A stretch of 64,000 nucleotides of DNA from Anisakis pegreffii (taxonomy: Eukaryota; Nematoda; Chromadorea; Rhabditida; Anisakidae). The notes beneath the pieces are model-generated. The model worked only from the letters and a program-made list of their open reading frames with translations. It ran no database searches and was not told where the DNA came from. The DNA lies in NCBI GenBank assembly GCA_035041965.1, contig JAPYMA010000373.1, positions 62,001-126,000 of the forward strand, given 5' to 3'. A program made the translations under genes and the position numbers. Below, piece by piece: positions 38,715-52,900 of this stretch; the first letter of the stretch is position 1; the number at the start of each line of letters is the position of its first letter.

Positions 38715-41700
38715 GTGAAGCTCACTGCTTTCTTTATAAGTTTAATGATGTTGCCGATGTTTTGAAATTTGTGAATCTCAATTCTCATCCGCAAATTCAA
38801 CACTTCGATAGTTCCGTTGCTGTTATAGGTTGAAAAAAAAAACAACGACGAAATAAACGATATGACGAGATCTGGTTTGGAGTGAATTTGACGTTGTTTT
38901 TCGTTCAATTGCAATAGAACATGCACCGAAATTAATGATAGCAGTTTATGGAAACTGAGCGGCAACGGCAATGAACAATAATAATGTAAGTTGAAATGTG
39001 TTTTGAATGTGCAGCAAAAATGTTCAATTGCACCAATCAATTTTAAATGTGCACAATAGAAGATTGCAACTCATTTCATAATATGGATTGGTGCTGTGGA
39101 CAGGTGCTGCCTTGCAAAATACAACAACACACATTAATCATTTCCCATTTATACTGCAGACAATGATAATCGTTGATCAAGAACTAAAGTAATAGTTCGA
39201 AACGCAAGGAAATGCCCAATGTTGAGGAATTTGGCAGTGTTATAGGCGAAGTGTGGAACTGAAGATGCTGCTGATTCGTTGTTGATTCATTTCATTTGCA
39301 TAATTCGGCTATAGTGGCCCAAGAATGTTTTTTTTCGATCACGGAGAATTGATTCCATTGATACGGCTAACGAATTCTTGACAGATGATTTTTTGAAACT
39401 AGATCAATTTTTTTCACTTTCTTAGATTGTTTGCGAATTGTAAGGTTTAGTACTTTGCCACAGAGGAAATGATGCAGTTGCAGAATAGGGAATGACCATC
39501 TGCCATACAGCCAAAAGGAATTAGGGCATGGAGCACAACAGCGCAGAAACCGTTCAACTACGTGAACGTCAACGTTGGTTGACATTTCACTTTTGACATC
39601 GATCTGTGGGTTGTTCGAATATGCAACTGAAACAGTACGTTGAACTCTTATTGTTGTCAAGCACGACCGCAGTCCTTTAGGTCACAGCGATTTCTGTTAA
39701 CAATTGATCAAGTCAGTTCTTCCCAGATCTCCCACAAGATAGTGATTGAAGTTTCTACTCTTGTTACTCGCGTGCAGCTCATGCACATGAAATCTGACTA
39801 GGCATTTTAGAGCAAAATTTTCGAATTCGAAAATTCTGTTTCATCGTTGTAAGAATTGTCAATCTATAGTCTCGCAAATGACTGCATTCAAGCACGCATT
39901 TTTTTCATCTGCACAAAAAGAGGTTGTATTACTCATTCGAGTTTCGATTCACTCAAACAAACCCTCTAAAATGGCAGCTTATTTCAATCGCACGGATTAA
40001 TCGAGCCTATACAATCATTCAACAAGAACTCATCCGAGCGAATGGACTCTTCGTGTGACATACATAGTAAATAGCACATTCAGCATCATTCAAACGAGGT
40101 ATGAAATTGAAAAAACGCGATGAGAAACCCAAAAAGCAACGTCAGGTAATAGTGAGCACGAATGAACGTCATCACTCACTTCATTGCCCACTTTTAAAAC
40201 AACTCCAAATGAGCAGAATATATTGCTGTGAAGAGGAAATTTTGGATGAATGAAATGGGAGATCCTTTCGATTGTTGCACAAAACCTACAGCAAAAGAGA
40301 CGTTGAAACGATCGTCAGTTATAGGCCGATTGTAAAGGGCAATAAACTGAAAGCGTTTTGTACTGATGTTCGTTCGCTTCTTTCATTGAATGACTCCTCT
40401 TTATGGAGAAGACAAATAGAGTGCGAGGTCATTGTGTAAATGCATAGCTTTGAAAAACTGCATTCTTTTAGCATTCGTCAGCGAACGACGCTCTTCCATA
40501 TAACATCTAGATTGCAGTCAGTGGTCAGTTGTAACTGGTGGAACTGTTGCTATATGAATGCATTTCTGTGACTTTAGGCGCCAAACGGAACAATACTTCA
40601 AGATCGTGAATGAGCTTTATGGTGAGGTTCGTATGTAGACTAATTTCGTTACATAAATTAAAGCTACATTTGATGAACTGGTACAGTAAAACTAGATAAC
40701 CCCATTACAGGAAAATGAGTGCATAGAAACAGAACGTAATAATTCGTAAATGCAACAAGATAGGATGTTCGGATTTTCATAATGAATTGAGAAGGCGAAG
40801 AAATTCTGTATTCATCGTGAAAAAACATTTGCAAATACCATTCAGAAACACCGCTGATGAAATGCATAACGAACAGATTATGCACATTTTCCTTGCTCGC
40901 ATCAGATGGTATTGTTTATGAAGATGTTTTTCATTGGATCCGAATGCCGTAATCGATTATGCCGAAAGGTTGAATGTTTCTAGCGGCAAAATGAGGAATT
41001 TTTGATGCAAAAAAACTTTTTGAGAAATGTTTTGAAGAAGTTGTTAGGTATGCAGCTAAGTTCTCCACAAAATCACTCCGGAGGACTTTCGAAGTGGACT
41101 GATTCAGGGCTCTTAAGGATTAGCTCCTAGGGCAAATCAATGTCACGTAGTAGGTCATTTGTCCTCCTGTTTCTGATCAGTTGATTGTTAACATTCGAAT
41201 GGCCAGTGACAAAAAAAGAATTCATTTGAAAATTCTTTGAACAAATGAATGTTTACGAAATTCAATAAAGGAGCAATGTTTTTGAGTGATTGTCAGTTTT
41301 ATGCCGAAATCGCATTCGTTACACTCGAATTGCTGACCATATGTTCTCCATATGCAATCCGTTCGAATCAATGAAAAAACCTCGATGAACATTTCAGGTT
41401 GTTGACAACAATTCACTTTCATAATCACCGTGTGATTCCGTTGATTATCACAGCAAATGTTGCTAGTCAACGAAACGAGTCAAGCAAAATGTGAACAATT
41501 GCAAATGAAATGATCCTTTTCGCATAATTGCTTTGTTCTAAGCGCACACAAGTGGAAATTTTGTTTGAATTTGTAATGAAAGTTTCATTAATGAGAATAA
41601 CAACAAAGTACAAGAACGCTTTGAAGCGTATAATTTCATTCAACACTGGATATAAATCAGCACTGGATATAAAGTGAAGCACTCGCCGTGATGTGATGCC

Positions 41701-44700
41701 ATGCATAATCAGTTCTGAGCATATGCTCTCAGTACTTTTGAGAGCCGGACACTAGGCGAGACAACCGTAACACCGTTGAATGATCAACAAATCTATACCT
41801 TGTCTTGGTCCTCCCAATTCCCATGTTGATATCAATTGACATTTGTGATTTATTGAGGAAAATGACGAAAGTATGAAATCGATATTGCGTTCCAATTGAA
41901 TATTCTTGAAGGTTTGTGTGAGAATGTGAAATGTTATTTTTTTGACAACACTCCGTATTGAATCTTACGCACGGTTCTGTTACGACGTTTTTTTTCTGTT
42001 TCCCGATGACCTTCATGTGATTTATGTGCCTTAGAAAGTCAGCAATATGTGCGTTTGAACTGATGTGCAAAGAATTCCAATTGCTCTGTTCACATCAGTG
42101 ACTGAAGGAGATGCTTAAAGACGGCGTGGTGCTCAATTGTGAATGTCTTCGCTAGGAACTGAAAAGGAATTTGAAAAATAAACATTGCGATATGGACTAG
42201 GTTATCAGGCTCGAGACTGGAACGAAGTGGACAAAACATTGTCCTTTTTACGATTCAGTGGCAGCAAATTGATGCGAACCAGACTGATTCTAGATGAAAT
42301 CAGCACTAAATTATTGATTCTGAAAGCGGCATTGATGAAAAACTCAAGGTGAGTCACTCAAGGTGAAACAGATTCCTTAATGTCAAGGTTTGTGGTCAGA
42401 AAATGTCGAAAATTTGACATTCATAAGATTAATATTGTTCCACAATAAGCGGTGTCATCGAACTCCTGCTGAACTGCTCTGGGAAACAAGCAAGGAGTTT
42501 TTGCACTGTTGAAAGCCTGCTGAGTACATAACGTGACAGCGATGGAAAATAAAACCTTTGTAGACGTGAAATTTTTGATCAGGAACCGCAAAAAGCTTGA
42601 TTACCCCTTGGAAGCAAAGTGCCATTTCACGGTGCTCTGAATGAGATTGTTCGGTGACTTAAAATTGTTGAAATTATCGACGCAATGATCGTCTGATGTT
42701 AATGACAGATACTATCAGCTTCTTGAAAGAGTTCTATTCTTCGTTTGTTGATTGTCCACTTCGATGTTCCGAATCTTAAAAACAATTGATTCCTTATTGA
42801 TGCGAAACGATTTCCGGAATCGTAGAATCTGCCGAGCAGATTGCGTGACCAAAAGATATGGCGTTCGAGGCATATCCGCATTTGCCATTGTGCAATTTTC
42901 AATGCTCAGTTGACGAACTATATTGATTGTACTGCACATAACATGGTTAAATGCTTGCTCGTACATCGGAAGAATACCGTGAGATTAAAACAGTTATGCT
43001 ATTGACGGTTCCGAATGCATTTCAGGTCTTTTTTCGACTGTTCATCAAAAAATGTCCTTTCATCAAAATTCCTTTGCTGTTCTGAATGAACTTTCTTTCC
43101 TCTTAAATTTCCTCAAGCACTTCACGCCTTCATCGACCGAGCAGTGTGGTCTACTCCTCAGATAATTTATTACTCTTTGAAATAATTTATGATAATTATG
43201 GCTGAGCATTATCGTTTTCAGTGCTTATTAACGTTTAGTAGAACATGAACATCCAAGTACGATGCTCTGCAAAAGTTAATGTGCGATGCTATAAGACAGT
43301 GCAATAATCCATGTAACTGGCAGAGAAATGTGCTGAGACCGTTTGATTACGTTACCCCCACTGGTGTGATCAGATCGGTGTCCCTCTCTTCTCTTCGGGC
43401 AACTTAGCCCCTCAGAATAATGCCATTATGTTTATTTTGGAGATCGAATAGGATTATCCTTTGATTTGCCAACCTCTTCGATCACTATGAGGATGTCGGC
43501 ATTCATCAATGCGGAGTACAAAGACCGTCATTAAAACTCAGCGATGCTTCTTTAGAAGAGCATTGAATTCGATCTAACTGCACCTATTGCTATTGCATCC
43601 ATGACTTTATGTGCGAATTATAATTACCGGTGATTATGGATATGCTTAAGGTGGCAAACGAAGTTGTGGTTCTAATGACTTCAGTTGTGCAGACTTCAAG
43701 TGAGTTAGCGCAATGGATTTTTCTCAATTTTCCGAGAACTGTGCATGGAATCTGAAGTATTTGCGTGGCTAAAAATTGTTTGGTTAGTGAATCGAAGGAA
43801 TTTCTGCTTATTGATGAACAAGAAGAAAAAAAAACACTGTCTTTTTCGCACGCAAAATTTTCGCACGCCAAACACTATCATTTTCGCACGCCAAATGGTC
43901 AACAAATGACAATTGAACTCTTATCATCGTTCCTTCAAATGCTGCACATACAAAATGAGCGAAACAAATTCTCGCGGCCATTCAAACGCTTGTATTAATA
44001 TGATGAATGTTGATTAATTGAAAAGTTCAATTTTTAGTTCGTATGAGTTCTGTCTTTTCAATCTGTCCGCACACACTGTCCAAGTCAATGGCATTTTTCG
44101 TTTTTTATGCTCCAGTTGTTTTTTGCATATTTTTCTCGTTCAACACTGTCGATTGATGTTTGCTTGGAAATTTTGATAGAAGCTAGTTCGAACACCTTCT
44201 TTTACAGCTGTGCTCATATCGTATTCTTAGCAACGAAATAGTTGATTGGATTGAATTGATCACGCGAAGCATTGCTGACATCAGCTTACAGCATGACATA
44301 CGTTAAATCATGTGGGCAACAAATAGCAATGTCTAGGCTCCATATGTGCATCTGCCACCACATTCGCCGATTCTAGCGAGTGAATTGAATAAAATCGAAA
44401 AGAATTGAGTATTAGTGAGATTGACGGATTGAGTACAACATGCAAATTTGGTTATTTCAGCAGCAAAGGAAACAACAGCAGATTAATGCTGATCGCATGA
44501 AATCTAATCGAATCTCGTGTATAGCTATTGATTACGAAGATGATGAATGAACATTCTGTTTGTTCAACTGCTCAAAACTAGCACTGCTTCAGATCGCGGA
44601 TTTGTTTTCAGGAAGGAAGTATTAGGCGAGCGTTGACGGGCTCACTTAATGTTCCTATTTAAAGCTTTTCATCCACAGTTTAACTTCATTTCTCACTCTA

Positions 44701-45210
44701 ATCAGTTTCCATTGAATTTTTCTGCGCAAGCTTCGACAGACTCGCGTTTTCAATATACGGTAAATAATCGAATTGTCGCTCGTGTGCTAAGCGTTTGTAT
44801 AAATGTTGCACGCTACACGTCAACAAGTCATTACCTCCAAGAGCAGTACTAAAATGGAATACGCTCTCCTTATTTTACGGTTGATTCTACATGATCTAAT
44901 TGGTGCATCATTACTCAAGAGCTAATTCATTTGCCTCTTTTACCTCATAAACGCCATCAACATTAACGTCATCTATTCCGATTATATGTTTGTTTTAATT
45001 ATTTGAGTTACATCAGTTTCGAGCCGGATGCGAGTTGTAGACGAATGCAAATAAAATTCATTCTATTGACGATGCGATAATGACAAGAACCATCAAATTG
45101 TTCTGGCTGGAGACAATGAACGGATTTCAATAACGATCAATAGTTATTCAACGTGTTTGTGAGGAAACTTTTAGAGAAATATAAGAGCTTGCTTATTGTA
45201 TCCATTACGT
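38715..45210. other. No gene recognised
   Basis: AT-rich sequence. Minus-strand open segments at 41222-41470, 41729-42070 and 42715-42966 show no domain or paired splice context. A 15-base unit with core TTTTCGCACGC occurs three times at 43842-43896. Confidence 0.45.
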
Positions 45211-45715
45211 GAAATTTGGAATAGATCACCGCAGACCGATTGATGTGTGTATGTCTGTTCGAAATGAAGAAATTAATGGGATCGAAGTAACTTGTGTTGT
45301 TCGCGACATACATATTTGCTCGTATTGTTTCGCTTTCATGTTCAGGAGGAAATATACTTCGGTGGAATTATGTCAGGATTTAGTTTTCAGAATACACTAT
45401 GAACGGTACAACAGCACGTTTGGCATTCTTTGGTATTGCATTCATGACTATTTTCACACTATCATTTGGGCAAACCGAAGCAAGAAGTATGAAAATTTTT
45501 GGGAATTTTACGAAAGCATTTATCTTTCGCTCGTTTCATTTGTTTTCATCAAAAACCTTGAATCTTACACTTTCTTAGGCGTATGTGGTGAATTTTTTTT
45601 TCAAATGATACGCCTTGTATCATTTGATCATCTGTATCCTGACAGGACATCTACGAATGAGATCCACATGCGTGTTTTTGATGGAAACACTTCTGTGTTT
45701 CTACAATGGTCATGA
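45209..45715 (+). other. Longest unassigned open frame (168 codons)
   Basis: The frame is open for 168 codons to TGA, with the first ATG at about 45250. It is rich in aromatic residues and Cys and shows no domain I recognise. At this base composition a frame this long is not expected often by chance, but others in the window approach it. It lies 0.4 kb upstream of the neuropeptide gene on the same strand. It could be a lineage-specific gene, a decayed gene or noise. Confidence 0.2.
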
Positions 45716-46151
45716 AAACGAATAAGTTACCGCAATATTAACTTGAACTGCACGGAAGGAACGATGCTTAAAAATGAAGAATGCGATATTTGCGTTATTG
45801 GCCGCATTAGAGAGGCTTACATTAGTAACAAGTTTTCAAATTTTTGAATTTGCTCTCAAAAAAAAACAATAAAAGATGACCCCAATCGTTATCACTGCCG
45901 CGAACAGTCACACGATTTTCGATTTCGGTTCAGCGAACGTTTCAGGATTAACGACTATGAATTCTTGCGCATTTGTATCAGAATGCACCAAAAACAACAT
46001 GCATACAGCAAAATGCCTTTTTCGTTGTTCATAGTTTATAGTAAACATGAGAAGAGAGGAAAACAAATTCTCGTTGGCTCATCTTTTGAAAGCGCCGATC
46101 TCCACGCTGATAGTGAGTAGAAAGTCACAATTCATAGCCAATTTAAATGTT

Positions 46152-47609
46152 ATGCCAACACTACTATTGTATATTTCAGTGTTTGCAGTTGCTGATCAGC
46201 CATACGACATCGCTAAGCGTGATGCAGAAAGTTAGTTTGTTTCCACGTATGCCTGTAAATCATTTGGTAATGATTTCGATTCTAGCGGACAGTAATGCAC
46301 ATGCATCATCCATAATTTTATTACGCGCGTTGGTTCGTAATTATGCGTAAAATTGCACTATCTCATATTATACACGTTGTAAAGTGCGGTTTTTCGCATG
46401 GATTCAAAATGAGTTTAGCTGCAAACACGCGAGAAAGTTAACATTCACCAGTCAGTACGTTTTAAGCAAAGACTTTGAACTGGATTATTGACTGTAACGT
46501 GGTGAGATGTATCCATCCCAACTATCTGGGAGATGCCGCAGTATAAACTATAATAGTATGCAGTAATGAGAATGAATCGTTGGGCTTTAAGGAGTCAAAA
46601 AGTGGCATGAAACTAAAAGTAGTATAAAATAAAAGGATCCTTAAGTAGTATAAACTAAAAGAATCCTTAAACGCTCCAAAAAGTGGCGTAAAAGAATGCT
46701 TTTATGATATCATTAGTGGGAAAGATACCTGAGAAAAATATTTCAAACCTACTGTTTTCCCATCCTTTCTAGTATGACCATTTCTCACGGCTTTCCACTG
46801 GAGGTAAACGTATGATAACGGTTGTATCATCACTACTCTGGGCATTACAAAATTGAGCCTTCTCTGATGCTTTGAATCTAAAGTAATCCGCCTTTTTAGT
46901 GCAGCAAATTTCCTGTGTTTATGCGTATCACTCTAAACGGCTCTGTTCAAACTTGCTTCTCTGACACCATATAATTGCCGTTCCATATGGAAATATATCT
47001 CTCTGAATGACACATAATAGTTTAGTAGATAAATATTTGCAGACATGTGAGAGAGAAATCTTTTGCAGGTGCCCTCTCCTTTACACCAAAAAAATTAGGA
47101 CGTTTTGCAAGGCACACTTTGGGACCACAAGGTGGAATCTCGTTTGAGTTTGCGAAACGCACACCTCTCGCAAGAACAGGATGTATGTTTCAAAAGGCTT
47201 ATTCTATATTGTTTCTCCAACAACCACTGCTCCAGGCCAATTGTAAAACTCTTCAGAAGCTCTAGCCAAGTTACCACCTGAAGCGCAAAGGTGTAGAATG
47301 CGTCTGATTGCCCAATGCCCAAAGATGTGCGAATTACATTCGCCTCACCAGCTTCAATCAGGCTGAGACTTAATTTTAGGCTATCATGGAACTGTAGTTT
47401 TGCCATTTTGCCCTAAATTCAATGCATTGCCTTATAGCACCTTAATCTTATTCATTTGTATGCATGCTTTTTTTTCATGGATGTCACAAAGCAATGATTT
47501 TTCAGTGCCATTCGCTTTTGACGAGCCATCGATTGACGAGGAACGTTTCGCGAGATTCGCTCGGGCAGCATTTGCATTCGCAAAACGTTCACAATTTGCG
47601 TTCGCCTAG
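46152..47609 (+). CDS. nlp-20: FAFA-type neuropeptide precursor, nlp-20-like (98 residues, 3 exons)
   Basis: Exons 46152-46230, 47069-47182 and 47506-47609 join in phases 1 and 1 and end in TAG. Residues 1-14 form a short signal peptide (MPTLLLYISVFAVA). KR cleavage sites separate DQPYDIA, a long peptide ending GPQGGISFEFA, another ending EERFARFARAAFAFA, and the final SQFAFA. These match the known C. elegans NLP-20 products (FAFA, one with SGPQ...RFAFA, and APKEFARFARASFA) and the related NLP-18 FAFA peptides. The peptides lack the C-terminal Gly needed for amidation, as in that family. They would be secreted from neurons or other dense-core-vesicle cells. An AG at 46136-46137, 14 bases before the ATG, may accept a spliced leader. 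The N-terminal exon is the least certain part; exons 2 and 3 are firm. Confidence 0.85.
46619..46670. repeat. 26-bp tandem duplication in intron 1 of the nlp-20-like gene
   Basis: Two adjacent 26-base copies of gtagtataaa-taaaag-atccttaa differ at two positions. They are flanked on both sides by related CAAAAAGTGGC segments, suggesting an older, larger duplication. Confidence 0.85.
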
Positions 47610-49959
47610 GTGCTCAGCACTTCTGCATGACTGATCTCATCGAATATCATTCACTGATATGCATTGTTTGTGTACCCAACTGTGTAATGAAATCATTTAT
47701 ATTTGAATGAAAGCAAAAAATGCAAAGATACTCATTCTCTTCTGATGTTTGCACTTTATCCGAATAAGTTGCAGTTGTATTCTTATGGTGATGATTAACA
47801 CTTACTGATTATCAAATGGAAAGCCTACGTTGCATTTGTTTAGCATCAATGATGCATGGTGTAATATGCTTGTTCCACTTGTCCGGATCAATAATGACGG
47901 TGAAAAATAGCGCTGATCAGATTGGATGGAAATTTGTCGTGACCGTATGCAGTTGATTAACGAATGAACTTCCACTTTGAAAGGTTGTACGGATTTGCAA
48001 GACACTTGAACTGAATAACTACCTAAACTTGCTTCGGTGAGTTGACTTGAGGTACAGATGAAACTGATCTGTGTAAAGTTTATGTAAAAGTGAACTTGCT
48101 TTCATTACATCATAAAGATTGTGGTTTCATCATCAATGTCTTGCGTCGCACTAGCAATTCATTCACATTCGAAATGATTACGACTCAAACTGCGGATCAA
48201 CTCAAACTGGGATTTGTTGCAGCGATCTTTATCACATCAATCCATTCGTTTTTACAATTGACTAAACACAATGAATAAACAAGTTGATTAAATCGTGCAT
48301 TGCTCATTGCATTTATGCTGATCAACATCTTCAAAATACAACGAATGCGTTGCTCCATTCAAGAAATCTATTCTGTGCCTGTCGGTGACAACATCAATGC
48401 TTCCATGCGATTTCCGAGAAGTATAGTTGAGTGTTTTCCTTCTCAGTGATTTTTTCACCATATATTTATGATCTTTTAAGGGTTTAAACAAGTGTCATAA
48501 AAGTAGAGATTCCTTCTGAACTATGATTTCCATCAGAAAAAGACTGATCACGCAACTCGCAATGCCGGAAAAAAACAGCTGAAATTTCACCCATCATTAA
48601 TATAATATAAAAAAACGTTTTCTTTAGCTGAACAGAATGGCTACATGAGTCTGCTATGGAGAACATTTTCACTTGATGGTATGATACGTATGATGGTATC
48701 ATCATCGAAGCAATTCGATGAATGAGCTGAGCAAAAATCGTTGCTTTGTATTAGTCAAACTCATGCCCTATTGCCAGTATATCATACAAAAGTAATATCT
48801 GAATGAAATGCTCTCGCATTTGTGATGACATACATGAAAACTTCAAATGCATTATCAATGAATGATCACATCCTCGTTGAAGCGATTATCAATTACAGCT
48901 TAATAGTATTGAAGTACATTGCAACCAATACCAACTCAGATACACTCGATAATATGTCAATGACAATTGCTTTTTGATGTCCTCTGAAAATCGCACCCTT
49001 TCGGATCGCTTCAATGCATCATGAATGTTTACGTTCAGTGATCATTGCGAATTTATGTTCTACTAATGATAATACTGCTATCACTATGCTCATTTGTGAG
49101 TGCCTTTTGATTACTTTATATCTATCTCATAATGGGCAAAAACGCTCGAAAAATCTGCGTGAAAGCTGCAATTTGCGTGAAAGTTATTCGTGTCACTGAA
49201 GATGACCTATCCTATCATCTTCTCACTTATTCCTCGTTTTCATCGCTTTATGTTCTTGTCAGTTGTATTCTTAGGAATTACAAAATGAATTTCCGTTCAC
49301 CCGATGTTTGTATCGCCTAATAGTGAGCAACACCAAACTGCTTGAAAAAGCGCTTGAGATCGATCGTGAGGTTTTCTAACTGATGATCAGAGATACTGCT
49401 TGGAATGTAGGATATAAAAAACGTTGGAGATCATGCCAAATGATTTAAATTCTATGCGAAACCACCATTGTCTAAGTTGGCTTCATTCAGATTACCAAAG
49501 TTTTTTTTTCCTTCCTGTTCAAACGATACGGATCACCTTATGGGCTTAGACTGATGTTTCCATTTTAATCAGGGACAGTCACTTCACTGGGCGACGGCCG
49601 TCATGATTTCTGAGCCAACCAGCCTTTTACAGCCATTATCCACTAAACATTCTCCTGACCCTCTAGAAACAGTCCAGCCGTTGCTCAGTTGTTTTAACAT
49701 GGTGATCATGATGTCGATAATGCCTTGACATTGAGAGTATAATCGCGCGAGTAGCAACAACGTTAACCTAAAAATACATGAATGCAGTTCGTGAAGCTAA
49801 TTATTCCAGATCGCGTTGTTAATTTGATGGATGCGCTAAAATGTAAACTCGTTACGGTACCATACTTCAAGTAATCGCGTTTGAAACGCGAATTTTATAT
49901 TCGAGAAAGATTTCACTGTTGAGAACAAATCAACTTATTTTGTAGTGAATCACACTGAA
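47610..49959. other. Intergenic
   Basis: No gene recognised between the neuropeptide and glycosyltransferase genes. An imperfect 18-base tandem pair (core TGCGTGAAAG) lies at about 49150-49190. Minus-strand open segments at 48288-48491 and 48484-48705 lack supporting features. Confidence 0.5.
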
Positions 49960-49965
49960 TTTCAG
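49960..49965 (+). other. Putative spliced-leader acceptor of the GT31 gene
   Basis: TTTCAG lies 14 bases before the ATG of a complete type II membrane protein with no upstream coding exon visible, as expected for a nematode trans-splice site. Confidence 0.55.
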
Positions 49966-49979
49966 TGTCAGCTGTAAAC

Positions 49980-52900
49980 ATGCTTAAGCTGCTAAAAATG
50001 ATTTGGAGAACTCGACGAAAGTTTCTCTCTCCGCAAAAACTGAAGGTGTTGCTCATTTTTGTTGGCTCACTTTCTGCTTTGTGCATGATTCTTCAAACGA
50101 TTACTTCTGGGGGACAATTTGCTGAAGTGCAGCAGAATCAAGCGATCTTTGAGGTAGTCGAATCTTAAAATTTGGTACTAGGGACACCATTGTACCACTG
50201 ATTTCCCACGGTCACTTCACGATTGCCATCTGGCTTAATAAAACCTTTCAGAACATGACGACGACGGAACGTCAAAACATGACAACGACGCAGGGTCAAA
50301 GCATGCCAACGACGGAACTTAGTTTATCACAATCCTCGACAGAAAGCATTCTTATTGAGAAACATATGTTTGGTTGGAGAATATTAGAAGAAGAGTTTTG
50401 CACGAAAAGGTATCCCGACCTGAAACTATTGGTTGTTGTGCACACAGCCATTAATAACTCGAAGAGGCGACAACTTTATCGAGAAACGTATGGCGATCAC
50501 TACTATAAAAATGTGAGGTGTTTGATTATTGATATGATTCCCTAACAATTAGATCTATGCTACATTTTCACAAGATGCTAATTTGTTTGCTATATAATTT
50601 TCTCGTCGGTGTCATCAGTAATAAGTGAAGCATTTCCAATTCAGCTTCAACAGTGTTTGAAATCAAATTGCAACAGCGTATAACTACACTGCTCGCAAAT
50701 AGCTACATTTTTTTCATCAGTAAGACTCTTAAATCAGCGTTCACTACCGTCATCAGATTTACTGCGAAATTCACTTCGGAGCGATCTTAACCTATAAGAA
50801 GAGTGCAAGAAGGATCCATGAAATTATTCAGCTTCGCTGAATACAACTCATCAACGTAGTTCATTTGAATACTCGATTTCAAGCTCTAATCCCATCTCAA
50901 GCTGAACTTCTACTTTTCATGAATTCAGCCCTCTAACCTTCATATTCACTCGTTTCAGCATGGCGTTGTGATGCTGTTCGTAGTGGGTGTATCCAATGAT
51001 GCTTCGCAAAATGATCATATTGACGCCGAAAGCTTATTGTTTCATGATATCATTCAACAAGAATTTTTGGACACCTATAGAAACTTGACCTGGAAGGTAT
51101 TACTTTCAATGCAGTGACTAAAATAGGAACTTAACGGCGTTTGAGCTGATATAGTTTAACAAATTGTACACCAATGTTCAATTGGTCACTTCGAGTTTGC
51201 TTAATTGGTCTGGTGTAAGAGTTGCTTTTGAATGATAACAAATATCTGAATGACGAAAATTTCGCAAGAAAGTGATGAGTTTTCCACTGTTGTGGATGCG
51301 ACTTCAGAGTTTCCAAATTACTAATTCAGGCAGCTCAGAATATGAACATTTTCATCAAAGGTCCTCTCAATGTGTTCAGTATATGAAGTTTCCATGTTTC
51401 TCTTGGAATCATCCTAAGGGCTGACTACATCTGTTGTTCACATTACTGAAGACACGGTTCAGGATGACCGTTGTCTGCTCTATTTTCAGGCCCTATCATG
51501 GCTCGAATTCGTCGATGACTATTGCGGACCGGCTGAACTAGTGATGAAAATAGACGATGATGTTATATTCGACGTCTCTATGCTGATGAAATATCTGAAG
51601 AGTGAACGATTCCAGAACGTCACCGAGCACAAGAATATGATCAGTTGTGAGCCAAATGGCAACCTGACTGTGCACAGGAATCGAAAATCAAAATGGTTTG
51701 TCATCGTTTGTCAAAGTTTTGAGTAGTGAAATTCGAATCGATTCGAATGACAGACACAATGCTCTCAGAAGGTGAGAGTTGTGATTTTCGCAATTATTAT
51801 TTAGTAACTGCGATTAACGAATAAGAGCAGTAATAAGAGCTAACCACTCAGTCCAATAGGTACGTGACGAAGGACGAGTTCGCCGCAAATGTTTACCAGC
51901 CATTTTGTCTCGGAGTACATTATATCATGCGACGCAAAACTGCCGTCGAGCTGCTCGAAGCGTCTGTTGGAGAGAAGTTCTTCTGGGTAAGTGGTTGCAT
52001 TTACCTTTACTCAATTCATCGATAGAAACAAGTTGAGAAAGCAATTAACACCTTCGATAATTAGGAGGAGAAGGAGGATCAGCGATGGGGATATGAATAA
52101 TGAGTTGGTCGAGTAGTGTACAATACCACTGACGAATGAATCTCACAATATTGATGAACAATTTTACAATATCAGAACGAGCCACACGAGCTTGTACGAA
52201 CCACTCAAAACTGTACGAAGAAATCAACCTAAACATTTTCTTGCATTTAAGGGTGATATTTTGAAGGCGTGATTAAGGTTATACAGTGTTTTACTGAATA
52301 TTGTCATAGATTTGATTTCATATTTTGGGGCGCGTAAAACTTCCGGAAGAGCTTACAAATCAACTATGAGCTTTTTATTTCAAAACCCGATTCATACAAA
52401 TCCTGGGGGCGAACTTGATGACTTGTCAAACTGAATGAATCGTAGCTTCCAAGAACGTTTTTTTTTCGATGTGCATCCGAATCGTTGAGTCTGAAAACTC
52501 TGTGCTGATTCCGGATTGTCTGCTCGTTGTTTGAGAACAAAACAGAGTGGGAACAACATGAGCATCCGCTTGGAGTAATAAACTATGGAGGTGTTTCTAA
52601 TTAAAGGCTTCATTTCTGAAGAATCATCCATATTTTTCAGAAGTCTTCGAAAATTCAAACGCATTCTTTTTTAATTCGATTTTACTCAACGCCAACTGCG
52701 AATGAACGAAATCCACTCCTTGTTTACTTTCAAACGTAACTCGTTAGCAGTCGAATTCGTAGGATGCTTTTGAGAGTTCAATTAATAATTGATCATCTTG
52801 CATAGGATGCATCATTTCACCAGCTGTAACCTGACTCTGACGTTTCTGTTAGCTAGAAAAAATCTTTCAGTTGGTATTAAAAATGTACGCTTGCAGATAG

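Noticed and set aside
41222..41470. CNEC...H pattern as a zinc finger
   Set aside because: Spacing after the CxxC does not fit C2H2 or other zinc-finger classes, and there is no second finger or splice context.
47069..47609. RFAR and FARFAR runs as an FMRFamide-like (flp) precursor
   Set aside because: No RFG followed by K/R amidation-cleavage signal is present. The FAFA/FEFA peptides between KR sites fit nlp-20 instead.
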